Numbered from the stretch's first letter, positions 1 to 7,252 are shown. The stretch: DNA of 16,455 nucleotides from JAXHUM01 sp034189325 (GCA_034189325.1 JAXHUM010000114.1:1-16455); one strand, 5' to 3'. The notes: generated from the sequence alone by a model not told the origin. Made by a program: numbers and translations.

Positions 1-327
1 TAGATTACAAGAATAAGATATAAATTGTCAGAAAAACATGGATTGAGTCAGTATCCACGCTTCAGGTCAACATTTTCAATGATCACTCCTTATTTTTGTC
101 AAGGCATTCTCGGAAAGCCACATAGAAATCCTGGAAACTCTCTTGAACATGCTTGAACATAATAGTCTCTTGTTTTATCCTTTTCTTATAAACATGGGTA
201 GGCCCGAACGAACTTGACAATGCATACAGTTTTGCTTAAAGATTAAAATTTTTTCTGGTTTTATAAATTAAGGCGCTATTAGGCAATATCACACTTGTTT
301 TTTTAGCTATGTTAGGGGGAACTAAAT
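1..327. other. AT-rich non-coding leader
   Basis: I see no supportable gene in this left edge. It is AT-rich, as expected for an upstream regulatory region. It contains a 9-base direct repeat, CTTGAACAT, at 142-150 and 152-160 (10-base period, one helical turn), which could be a tandem half-site for a regulator. A perfect TTGACA lies at 214-219, but the best hexamer 17 bases downstream (TAAAGA, 237-242) matches a sigma-70 -10 box poorly. A better -10-like TAAAAT at 244-249 is too far away. A promoter for the first gene probably lies here, but I cannot place it. Confidence 0.5.
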
Positions 328-1224
328 ATGGCGGATGCGGAAGGAATCATGGATCCGAGGGCCCCAAGTGAGATGGCGGCCGAAAAAAATGAGTACCCGA
401 AAAGAGGCATCAAGGGAATGGATCATCTTGACTGGGGAATGAAAAATCGTCTTTCCCGTTTAATCCGGCCAGACGGACACTGCCAGTTTCTTCCCATAGA
501 TCATGGTTATTTCCAGGGCCCCACACGATGCCTCGAACGGCCGCAGGACACTATCAGGGATCTCCATCCATTTGCCGATGGTCTCTTTGTTACACGGGGT
601 GTTCTGAGGACATCGATTGATCCTTTTATTAAAACACCCATTATCTTAAGGGTGTCCGGGGGCACCAGCGTTGTAGGTGATGACCTGGCAAATGAGGTGC
701 TGACGACGTCGGTCGAGGAGATGATACGTCTTAATGTGGCAGCTGTGGGCCTCTCTTTATTTGTCGGCAGTCGCTACGAAAGGCAGACACTCGAGAGCCT
801 GGCCAAACTTGTTGACGAATGCGAGGAATATGGCATTCCTGTTATGGCTGTGACCGCGGTTGGTAAGGAGCTGGAGAAAAGGACCGCAAGGTATCTGGGA
901 CTTTCATGCCGGATAGCGGCCGAACTTGGCGCGAAAATAGTGAAGACCTATTATTGTTCTGAAGATTTTGACAAGGTGACATCAGGATGTCCCGTACCGG
1001 TTGTCATCGCCGGTGGACCGAAATGCGAGACGGAACGAGAGGTCTTCGATTTCGTCTTTGACGGGATAGATAAGGGAGCTATTGGTGTCAACCTCGGCAG
1101 GAATGTGTGGCAGAATCCTTATCCATTGGCCATGATGAGGGCATTGAGCGCCGTAGTCCATGAAAAGGCCACCCCAAAACAGGCCGAGGATCTCTTTGAG
1201 ACCTTGAAGCATGAGGGACCGTGA
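328..1224 (+). CDS. LsrF/DeoC-type class I aldolase (298 aa)
   Basis: The protein resembles E. coli LsrF (3-hydroxy-5-phosphonooxypentane-2,4-dione thiolase) and related class I fructose-bisphosphate/ADTH-synthase-type TIM-barrel aldolases along its whole length. Visible landmarks are LDWGM near residue 34, IDHGYFQGPT at 57-66, TRG at 89-91, GAKIVKTYY at 201-209 with the expected Schiff-base lysine K206, and a phosphate-binding end (VIAGG at 226-230; GVNLGRN at 253-259). Length is normal for the family. The start is supported by AGGGGGA at 314-320, seven bases before the ATG. No other lsr gene (kinase, ABC transporter, repressor) is in the window, so AI-2 degradation is not indicated; an aldolase acting on a sugar phosphate is more likely. 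A zinc dehydrogenase follows 58 bases downstream, suggesting a shared pathway. Family assignment is firm; the substrate is unknown. Confidence 0.85.
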   Translation: MADAEGIMDPRAPSEMAAEKNEYPKRGIKGMDHLDWGMKNRLSRLIRPDGHCQFLPIDHGYFQGPTRCLERPQDTIRDLHPFADGLFVTRGVLRTSIDPFIKTPIILRVSGGTSVVGDDLANEVLTTSVEEMIRLNVAAVGLSLFVGSRYERQTLESLAKLVDECEEYGIPVMAVTAVGKELEKRTARYLGLSCRIAAELGAKIVKTYYCSEDFDKVTSGCPVPVVIAGGPKCETEREVFDFVFDGIDKGAIGVNLGRNVWQNPYPLAMMRALSAVVHEKATPKQAEDLFETLKHEGP

Positions 1225-1282
1225 TGCGATTCCTTCGAATTATGTTTATATATCACTATAACCTTATATCCCTTCTAAGCAA

Positions 1283-2326
1283 ATGATACGATCTATGCGT
1301 GTGCTCATGTATTACAGCAATAGTGATGTCAGGGTTCAAGAAATGCCCGCTCCAAAGATCGGTCCCGGTGAATTGCTTGTTAAAGTCATGGCCGCCGGAA
1401 TCTGCGGGAGCGACGTGATGGAATGGTATCGTCGGAACAAGGTGCCCCTGGTCCTTGGTCACGAAGTGGCCGGAGAAGTGGTCGATGTAGGGGAGGGCGT
1501 CGAGAGATTCCAAGTGGGAGACAGGGTCGCCGCAACCCACCATGTGCCCTGTAATACATGTCATTACTGCCTTAGCGGACATCATACAGTCTGTGAAAAA
1601 CTGCTTAGAGGTACCCATTTCGATCCGGGTGGCTTTGCCGAATACATCCGGGTCCCAGCAATCAACGTGGATCGTGGTGTGTTTCGTGTGCCCGAGGGCC
1701 TCTCTTACGAACAGGCCTCATTCATGGAACCCCTCGCCTGCGTTTTGAGGGGGCAAAGGAACGCTCGGCTCAGAGCGGGTCAATCAGTGCTGATTTTGGG
1801 AAGCGGCATATCCGGATTATTGCATATTAATCTCGCCAGGGCCTTAGGGGCAGGACTTGTTGCTACGGCAGACACTATCCCTTTTAGACTCAAAAAGGCG
1901 GAAGACTTGGGCGCCGATTTCGTGTTTGAGGCAAATGAAGGATTGATCTCCGCCCTCCGGGAAGTCAACGAAGGGCGGTTGGCAGACCTCGTCATTGTCT
2001 GTTTTGATGGCTTTATTCCTTTGGCCGTGAAGACCGTAGAGAGGGGAGGGAGCGTCCTCTTTTTTGCTGGGGCTCAGGAGGGAGCGACCCTACCGGCGAC
2101 GATCAACGAACTCTTCTGGCGGACAGAAATCACGTTAACGAGTACCTATGCCGGGGGACCCTCCGATTGTCGGACGGCCCTTGAACTTATTAGGGCTAAG
2201 CGTGTCGCTGTTGAAAAGACCATTACGCACCGGCTCGGAATGGATAAGGGGGCTGACGGCTTCAGGGCGGTGGCCTCTCCCACCGAGCATCAGTGTATTA
2301 AAGTCATTATTGAACCGCAACGATAG
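1283..2326 (+). CDS. Zinc-dependent medium-chain alcohol/polyol dehydrogenase (347 aa)
   Basis: This is a medium-chain dehydrogenase/reductase of the sorbitol/threonine dehydrogenase type. The catalytic zinc ligands are visible as C41 (GICGSD), H60-E61 (GHE) and E149 (MEP). Structural zinc cysteines are C90, C93, C96 and C104. The Rossmann motif GSGISG is at 173-178. An aspartate at about 197, at the end of the second beta strand, favours NAD+ over NADP+ (family knowledge). It would oxidise a secondary alcohol or polyol, or reduce the ketone. No good Shine-Dalgarno sequence precedes ATG 1283 or the in-frame ATG 1295, so the start is uncertain by four codons. The 58-base gap before it holds TATAAC at 1257-1262 with a poor -35, so an internal promoter is possible but unproven. 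Placed between two aldolases, it may interconvert a sugar or polyol phosphate that one of them cleaves; that link is inference. Confidence 0.88.
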   Translation: MIRSMRVLMYYSNSDVRVQEMPAPKIGPGELLVKVMAAGICGSDVMEWYRRNKVPLVLGHEVAGEVVDVGEGVERFQVGDRVAATHHVPCNTCHYCLSGHHTVCEKLLRGTHFDPGGFAEYIRVPAINVDRGVFRVPEGLSYEQASFMEPLACVLRGQRNARLRAGQSVLILGSGISGLLHINLARALGAGLVATADTIPFRLKKAEDLGADFVFEANEGLISALREVNEGRLADLVIVCFDGFIPLAVKTVERGGSVLFFAGAQEGATLPATINELFWRTEITLTSTYAGGPSDCRTALELIRAKRVAVEKTITHRLGMDKGADGFRAVASPTEHQCIKVIIEPQR

Positions 2327-2383
2327 TGTCAAAACAAGTATTGTTGCGTGTGTAATGAGGGACAAGACGGTGCAAATTGCGGG

Positions 2384-2395
2384 CGATAATTATCG
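2384..2395. promoter_or_regulatory. 12-bp perfect palindrome in the class II aldolase leader
   Basis: CGATAATTATCG is a perfect palindrome in the 160-base gap between the dehydrogenase and the class II aldolase. It is a possible binding site for a dimeric regulator. A short AT-rich palindrome can also arise by chance. Confidence 0.3.
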
Positions 2396-2427
2396 ATATT
2401 TCGTTAATTCCAGGATTTTCTGTCCCT

Positions 2428-2443
2428 AATGAAAGATTTCATT
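2428..2443. promoter_or_regulatory. 16-bp palindrome (7-bp arms) in the class II aldolase leader
   Basis: AATGAAA and TTTCATT flank a two-base centre (GA), giving 7-bp arms with no mismatch. The site is 43 bases before the aldolase start codon and 32 bases after the 12-bp palindrome. There is no U-tract after it, so a DNA operator is more plausible than a terminator. The gap could hold an internal promoter under separate control, but no convincing -35/-10 pair was found. Confidence 0.35.
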
Positions 2444-2486
2444 CGGTCATTTTGTTTGTCAAAAGCCAACTATAAGGAGGATCCAA

Positions 2487-3782
2487 ATGTCTTCAAAAAC
2501 TGAATTGTCGTCTCGTGATTTTGAAAAGGCCGTTGCTATTGGTCGTCCACCCAATATTGTCCGCCTCTTTCCAAATTCCCGTGCCTTAATAGTGAGCGGG
2601 AGGGTTATAGACAGGGCCATGATCAAGAAGGGTCAGGCCATGACGATCGCGGCGAACGGGAGAAATCATTTCGTTATACGCGGTGCCTTGAGAGCTGCCC
2701 AGAGGGCCAATGCCGCCATAATCCTTGAGATCGCCAAGTCGGAGGGTGGGGCCAACGCTTATTGCGCGTGCAACTTGTGGAATTTGGCAAGACAGGCAGA
2801 CGCCGTAATGAATGAGATGGGTATTACGGTTCCCGTAGCTATCCATGCGGATCATTACGGAATAAAAGGAGACAAGGATATTGAGGTAGGTAAAATAGAA
2901 ATTCCTTCTATGTTCGATGCAGGCGTCACATCCATTGCCGTTGATGCCTCCCATCTCCCTGATGATGAGAATCTCCTTGCCAGTATCGCCCTTCATCACT
3001 ATGTGCCCGAGTGGGCCGGTTTTGAGACCGAGGTAGGCGAAATCAAGGGGAAACAGGGCCTTTCAACTGTTGAAGAGGCACTCTTTCTTATCCAAGGACT
3101 CAATGCGCACTCCATTTTTCCCGACTGGATTGCACTCAACAATGGAACGACCCATGGCATTGAACAGAGTGACCAGGGAATCCAGGTCTCCTTGACGGCA
3201 GAGATTCATAAGGCGTTGGAAAAATACAAGGTGTCCGGGGCTCAACATGGAACCTCTGGAAACAGCTCTGAGCGGTTACGCAAGATTGCGAAGGAGACCC
3301 ATACGACAAAGGCCAACGTGGCGACTGCCCTCCAAATGATTACCTGGGGTGTCAAGGTTAACGATTATGGAAATGCCATCCTTGATCAAGAAGGTGAGTT
3401 TGTGAAGGTCAAGGACGCAGGGGTCAGCGACGAGCTTTGGAGCGAGATGGTTGCGTATGCACAATCGCACGAGCTCAAAGGAGGAAATTACAAGAAACTC
3501 AATCTACCTTTTGAGAATAAAATGCTAGGCCTTTCCGCAGAGGTGCGCGAAAGAATGGCTCAAGGTGTCGAAGATTTTGTCTACGACCTCCTGGTCAATG
3601 TATTTAATGCCAAGGACACGGCAAGACTGGGCATAGAGGCTCTGCTTGAGTCAGGGACCTATGATCTCGGTCCCAAGGGTGAACGCCTCGAAGATCCTCA
3701 TCAATGGACCGAGGACAAGATCCGCAAACGGGCGAAATCTCTTACCTCAGACAAAGGGCCATCAGGGGATTTTGATGACTAA
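2487..3782 (+). CDS. fba: Class II (zinc) fructose-bisphosphate-type aldolase, long form (431 aa)
   Basis: Class II aldolase motifs appear in the expected order: AIHADHYG at 118-125, giving catalytic D122 and zinc ligand H123; the FETEVGEIKG acidic segment at 179-188; NNGTTHG at 218-224 with zinc ligand H223; and SGAQHGTSG at 250-258 with zinc ligand H254. The enzyme should cleave or form a ketose-bisphosphate from DHAP and an aldehyde. At 431 residues it is longer than typical 280-360-residue members; much of the extra length is C-terminal, from about residue 300, and ends in a charged, probably disordered tail. The start is well set by AAGGAGG at 2474-2480, six bases before ATG. Its last eight bases overlap the next gene. 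Fructose-1,6-bisphosphate is the default substrate, but a nearby dehydrogenase and second aldolase leave a specialised substrate open. Confidence 0.87.
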   Translation: MSSKTELSSRDFEKAVAIGRPPNIVRLFPNSRALIVSGRVIDRAMIKKGQAMTIAANGRNHFVIRGALRAAQRANAAIILEIAKSEGGANAYCACNLWNLARQADAVMNEMGITVPVAIHADHYGIKGDKDIEVGKIEIPSMFDAGVTSIAVDASHLPDDENLLASIALHHYVPEWAGFETEVGEIKGKQGLSTVEEALFLIQGLNAHSIFPDWIALNNGTTHGIEQSDQGIQVSLTAEIHKALEKYKVSGAQHGTSGNSSERLRKIAKETHTTKANVATALQMITWGVKVNDYGNAILDQEGEFVKVKDAGVSDELWSEMVAYAQSHELKGGNYKKLNLPFENKMLGLSAEVRERMAQGVEDFVYDLLVNVFNAKDTARLGIEALLESGTYDLGPKGERLEDPHQWTEDKIRKRAKSLTSDKGPSGDFDD

Positions 3783-4839
3783 CAGGCTCCAGCCCACCGG
3801 GGATGTTCCTCGGAAGAATTCGGATGGGGATGTTCACCTCTGGGTAAGGGATATCAAGGAGGGCATCGATGTCCGCGACTCCTATCTTGTAAAAGAAAAG
3901 AATCTCGGCACAACCCGAAGAGGAGAACCCTTTCTCAGCCTTGTCATTGCCGATCGAACGGGTGAGATTCAAGCAAAGGTATGGGAAGAGGCTGAAGCAT
4001 TGTCCTCTCTTTTTGGTGAAGGAGATGTTATCAAAATCCGTGCCCGTGCAGGTTCCTTTCGCGGCCAACTCCAGATGACCGTTTCAGACCTAGAGGTAAG
4101 CAAGAAGATAGATCCAAGTCTTTTCATGGAAACCAGCCCGAGGGACATTGAAGAGATGGTGAAATCTCTTAGAAAAATCCTCAACAGGATAAACAACGTC
4201 CACCTTAAATCACTTATTGACCGATTTTTAGCTGACCATAAATTCATGTCTCAGTTTAAGAGCGCCCCCGCCGCAAAGAGATTTCATCATAGTTATTTGG
4301 GCGGACTCCTCGAACATACGCTCTCTGTATGCCAGCTAGCTGTTCTTGTTTGTGAACATTATCACGAACTGGACAAAGATCTCCTTGTCGTTGCGGCCTT
4401 TCTCCATGACATTGGTAAAACCAAGGAAATGCGTTGGGATTTCCTTATCGAGTATACTGATCAGGGTCGTCTTCTCGGCCACATTACACTGGGATCGATG
4501 ATGCTGGATGAGAAGCTCGCCATGATCAGAGAATTTCCACAGGACCTGGCCGTTCGATTAAGACATTTGATACTGAGCCATCACGGGGTGTATGAATTCG
4601 GCTCCCCCAAGAGACCCAAATTCCTGGAGGCCTTTGCACTCCATCTCATTGATGACCTTGATGCCAAGATAGTCGGTCTAGGTGATTTCATGAAGAGAGA
4701 CAAGAATGAGGGGGCCTGGACCGGCTATCACCATCTGTTTGAGCGTTTTTTTCTGAAAGGGGGAATAATAGCTACATTAGAGGGAGAATCTGATAAGCAG
4801 AGAAGGCTGGAAGAAAAGCAGAGGACGTTGTTTCCATAA
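3775..4839 (+). CDS. yhaM: YhaM-like 3'-5' exoribonuclease, OB-fold + HD domain (354 aa)
   Basis: The N-terminal third (about 22-112) has the OB-fold pattern of YhaM: an FLSLVIADRTGEIQAKVW-like strand pair followed by GDVIKIRA and an LQMTVSDLEV strand. The C-terminal half is an HD phosphohydrolase: LLEHT at 178-182 (H181), FLHDIGK at 209-215 (H211, D212), GH at 235-236 and SHHG at 268-271. Together these suggest a metal-dependent 3'-5' RNA (possibly DNA) exonuclease. I chose ATG 3775 over an upstream in-frame ATG at 3646 because homology begins near here, AGGGGAT (3763-3769) is correctly spaced, and the longer form would lie deep within the aldolase gene. The 8-base overlap implies translational coupling. 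Family usual length is about 310-320 residues, so this is slightly longer. It lies in the operon just before a terminator. Function is inferred from family. Confidence 0.82.
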   Translation: MTNRLQPTGDVPRKNSDGDVHLWVRDIKEGIDVRDSYLVKEKNLGTTRRGEPFLSLVIADRTGEIQAKVWEEAEALSSLFGEGDVIKIRARAGSFRGQLQMTVSDLEVSKKIDPSLFMETSPRDIEEMVKSLRKILNRINNVHLKSLIDRFLADHKFMSQFKSAPAAKRFHHSYLGGLLEHTLSVCQLAVLVCEHYHELDKDLLVVAAFLHDIGKTKEMRWDFLIEYTDQGRLLGHITLGSMMLDEKLAMIREFPQDLAVRLRHLILSHHGVYEFGSPKRPKFLEAFALHLIDDLDAKIVGLGDFMKRDKNEGAWTGYHHLFERFFLKGGIIATLEGESDKQRRLEEKQRTLFP

Positions 4840-4936
4840 GGCTTGGAACCCTGACCCGGTTTTCGACCTTCCGTCTCACCTTCCGAGGCGTGACGAACGA
4901 GTTGAGATAGGGTGTGACCAGGTTGGATGGATTCAG

Positions 4937-4965
4937 AACCCCGCCCTTCGGACGGGGTTTTTTTT
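4937..4965 (+). terminator. Intrinsic terminator after the aldolase/exoribonuclease operon
   Basis: AACCCCG (4937-4943) pairs with CGGGGTT (4953-4959); inside it, CC-TTC-GG forms a second helix after one mismatch. Eight consecutive T residues (4958-4965) follow or overlap the stem end. It lies 98 bases after the stop of the exoribonuclease gene and should end that transcript. Confidence 0.88.
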
Positions 4966-5143
4966 GGGGTATATACGGCATAGGCCAACCGGGCCATAGG
5001 GCGCTTGCCCGGCCGGATTTTAACGATGCATGAGAGGAACGCATCCCTGTAGTCCGTTGGTATCTCCCGTATGGCGAGGCGTTTGCTGTTGACAAAAAGA
5101 GGAAAAAATGTGATTTAAAAAGTCTTAATGAGTCTTTATATCT

Positions 5144-5149
5144 TATAAT
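5144..5149 (+). promoter_or_regulatory. Candidate -10 box (TATAAT) for the thiolase operon
   Basis: A perfect sigma-70 -10 hexamer lies 221 bases before the thiolase start. No good -35 is found 16-18 bases upstream; instead AGTCTT occurs twice (5121-5126, 5131-5136) at a 10-base period, which could be an activator site. If used, the transcript would start near 5156 and the palindrome at 5221-5245 would lie inside the leader. Confidence 0.25.
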
Positions 5150-5220
5150 CATTCTGTACGGGTCAGAGAAGCCGCTGCCTCAAGCCTGATTTGCTTCTAA
5201 AATGATCAAATATGAATTTG

Positions 5221-5245
5221 CCGACGTTTCAGACTGAAACGTCGG
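5221..5245. promoter_or_regulatory. 25-bp near-perfect palindrome upstream of the thiolase (candidate operator)
   Basis: Two perfectly complementary 12-base arms, CCGACGTTTCAG (5221-5232) and CTGAAACGTCGG (5234-5245), surround a single central base. There is no U-tract on either side, so a terminator is unlikely. Length and symmetry fit a dimeric repressor such as a TetR-family regulator, a group that often controls fatty-acyl metabolism genes. The regulator is not encoded in the window. Confidence 0.6.
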
Positions 5246-5370
5246 GGGGTGAAAGCCGCCCCGGAATGTTGATCGAAGGGGCTCGTTCAAAGTAAGGCTC
5301 ACATTCGATGTTGTTGAATGAGACATAATGCGAATTGATTAACCAATAATTATGTGAGGAGGAGATTATC

Positions 5371-6540
5371 GTGAGGGAAGTGTGCGTATTGGGAGGAGAT
5401 ATCACCAAATTCGGTATATCTGAGAAGACCAATTTGGAGATGTTTGTTGAGGCCGCTACAGAGGCTATAAGGCAATCAAATCTGGAACCCAAGGACATGG
5501 ACGCGCTGTTTTTCGGCAACTGTCTTGGGACTTTTGAAGAGGGGCAAATGCATATGGCGCCTCTTGCAGCCTCGGAAATCGGAATGTCGATGTCCGCACC
5601 TGCAACGCGTTTCGAGGCGGCCTGTGCCACTGCGACCGTGGCCTTTCGCCATGCCGCCCTCCTTGTCGCCTCGGGAGTTTATGATGTTGTCCTGGTGGGT
5701 GGAACGGAACGCTGTGCCAAGATGGGGACACCATTGGCGACACGCACCTTTGCAATGGGTTCCCAGTCCAACTATGAAGGGGCGGCAGGGATCACTTTCC
5801 CTGGTGTTTTTGGTATGGCGACTCATATGTACGCGCAAAAATATGGCATACCACTTCAGGAGTTGAAACGACACATGGCCGAGGTCTCTGTCTTGAGTCA
5901 TCGCAATGGAGCGAAAAATCCAAAGGGCCATTTCCAAAAGGAGATTACTGCGGATACCGTCCTTGATGGGATGATGATTGCCGATCCCTTGCAGCTTTTT
6001 GACTGCTGCCCCTTCTCTGACGGTGCTTCAGCCGTTGTGCTCGCCGAGGCGGGGAAGGCGAAAGACCTGGTCGATCATCCGATATATGTCGCTGGAATGG
6101 GCCAGGCCGCTGCTGGTCCGCTCTATCTCCAGCAGGATTTAACAAGGGTGAAGGCCCGAGAAATATCTATTCAAAAGGCCTACAAAGAAGCAGGTATTGG
6201 TCCTGATGATATCGATGTCTGCGAACTTCATGACTGCTTCAGCATTGCATCGGTACTTGCCATTGAAGGATTCGGTTTCTATGAGTTTGGGAAAGGGTAT
6301 GATGCGGCCACAAAGGGCGAGACCGCTATAGGTGGCAAGGTGGCGATCAATCCCTCCGGCGGACTCAAGAGTAAGGGCCATCCCATAGGGGCAACCGGTA
6401 CGGCCCAGGTCGTCGAGATCATAGAGCAATTGCGTGGTGAGTGCGGCGACCGTCAAGTTGAGGGAGCGAAAGTGGGCCTGGTTGATACCCTCGGTGGTGA
6501 CTTCGGGACTATCGTAAACGTCATTTTAAGGAGTGAATAA
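5371..6540 (+). CDS. SCPx/archaeal-type thiolase (acetyl-CoA C-acyltransferase, 389 aa)
   Basis: A thiolase-fold enzyme that condenses or cleaves acyl-CoA. The nucleophilic cysteine is C85 (FEAACATAT), with histidines H287 (ELHDCF) and H337 (SKGHPIGATG). The second cysteine of classical bacterial thiolases (CxGGGxG near the C terminus) is replaced: the segment reads DTLGGDFG, with T373 in the cysteine position. That pattern, together with HDCF, marks the SCP2/archaeal acetoacetyl-CoA thiolase subfamily. Length is typical. The GTG start is supported by AGGAGGAG six bases upstream. The stop lies three bases before a DUF35 protein, the known partner of archaeal-type thiolases. Direction (synthesis versus breakdown) and chain length cannot be read. 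It is likely regulated through the palindrome about 125 bases upstream. Confidence 0.9.
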   Translation: MREVCVLGGDITKFGISEKTNLEMFVEAATEAIRQSNLEPKDMDALFFGNCLGTFEEGQMHMAPLAASEIGMSMSAPATRFEAACATATVAFRHAALLVASGVYDVVLVGGTERCAKMGTPLATRTFAMGSQSNYEGAAGITFPGVFGMATHMYAQKYGIPLQELKRHMAEVSVLSHRNGAKNPKGHFQKEITADTVLDGMMIADPLQLFDCCPFSDGASAVVLAEAGKAKDLVDHPIYVAGMGQAAAGPLYLQQDLTRVKAREISIQKAYKEAGIGPDDIDVCELHDCFSIASVLAIEGFGFYEFGKGYDAATKGETAIGGKVAINPSGGLKSKGHPIGATGTAQVVEIIEQLRGECGDRQVEGAKVGLVDTLGGDFGTIVNVILRSE

Positions 6541-6543
6541 GAA

Positions 6544-6951
6544 ATGCAGTATCCAATAACTTTTGATCAATACCAGCAAAGCTTGGAAGAGGGCAAATTC
6601 CCGGGGCTCCACTGTAACTCTTGTGATGCCTATACTTTCCCACCCCAGGGCGTGTGCCAGAAATGTGGCGGGCAGGACCTGGAGGTTGTATCAGTAAAAG
6701 GACAGGGAACACTCAAGACATTCACCATTATCAGGGTGGCACCGGAAGGAATGACTCCTCCCTATTTGGTTGCACTTGTTGAACTCGACGAAGGGCCGTG
6801 GGCCATGGGAAATGTCGTCGGCGTTAACCCTGAAGAGGCCTCCATGGAACTTATCGGTCAGAGAGTCAGTTTCGGCACGCAGGTGGTCAAGGGAGACGTT
6901 TATTCCGGTGACGACAGGCTCGTCCTGACATTCACTCCTATGAGCGGTTGA
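6544..6951 (+). CDS. DUF35 Zn-ribbon/OB-fold protein, thiolase partner (135 aa)
   Basis: A small two-domain protein: an N-terminal rubredoxin-like zinc ribbon with C24-x2-C27 and C38-x2-C41, then an OB fold (about 50-130). In archaea, DUF35 proteins bridge acetoacetyl-CoA thiolase and HMG-CoA synthase and help hold CoA; bacterial homologues usually lie beside SCPx-type thiolases. Here it begins three bases after the thiolase stop, with AAGGAG (6528-6533) inside the thiolase end, so the two are surely cotranscribed and probably form a complex. No HMG-CoA synthase is present. It is not expected to be catalytic by itself. Confidence 0.9.
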   Translation: MQYPITFDQYQQSLEEGKFPGLHCNSCDAYTFPPQGVCQKCGGQDLEVVSVKGQGTLKTFTIIRVAPEGMTPPYLVALVELDEGPWAMGNVVGVNPEEASMELIGQRVSFGTQVVKGDVYSGDDRLVLTFTPMSG

Positions 6952-6992
6952 TCCCCTGTCCAGCTGAGACTGAACTTACCTGTTTTCAATCT

Positions 6993-7038
6993 GAACTGTG
7001 CCGCCGATGAATTATGAACCTTCGGTTCGGCACAGTTC
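6993..7038. repeat. Inverted repeat with nested hairpin downstream of DUF35
   Basis: GAACTGTGCCG (6993-7003) is a perfect reverse complement of CGGCACAGTTC (7028-7038). Between them GAACC-TTC-GGTTC (7016-7028) can form an inner hairpin that competes for one base of the outer stem. There is no U-tract, so it is not a standard terminator. It could be a 3' mRNA-stabilising structure, a processed element or a regulator site. Confidence 0.6.
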
Positions 7039-7252
7039 GATTCCCTGTATTGATAAAGACTGAACGACTCTTCAACAGATGGCAATGTGAGCTGCACAAA
7101 GTGTCTAATTGCTTTCGGCACACAGGAGTTAGGTTCCCGTTAAACAGGATTGTCCGGGGGGAGGCATTTCAGGCTATCATAATTGTGTGATCTTCTTTTT
7201 TGCGGAGCAATTGTCGGAAAGGGAGATTTCCTGATAAAAAGTCGTTTGAGAG

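Larger units (their letters stand above)
4840..5370. other. 530-bp intergenic region between operons
   Basis: No supportable gene. It divides into a GC-rich 3' part up to the terminator at 4937-4965, with possible local pairing near 4869-4892; a hairpin CCGGGC/GCCCGG (4989-4994 with 5007-5012); an AT-rich part containing TTGACA at 5089-5094 without a good -10, and a perfect TATAAT at 5144-5149 without a good -35; the 25-bp palindrome at 5221-5245; and a leader ending in a strong AGGAGGAG ribosome site (5357-5364) for the thiolase. Short frames here have no recognisable product. Confidence 0.6.

Noticed and set aside
60..110. Small minus-strand reading frame after an AAGGAG-like site
   Set aside because: It stops after about a dozen codons and the apparent start overlaps the ribosome site.
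328..1224. AI-2 (quorum-signal) degradation based on LsrF similarity
   Set aside because: No LsrK, LsrR, LsrG or LsrACDB gene is in the window; similarity supports an aldolase family only.
3646..3774. Longer start for the exoribonuclease at 3646
   Set aside because: It would overlap the aldolase by about 137 bases without a supporting ribosome site; ATG 3775 has one.
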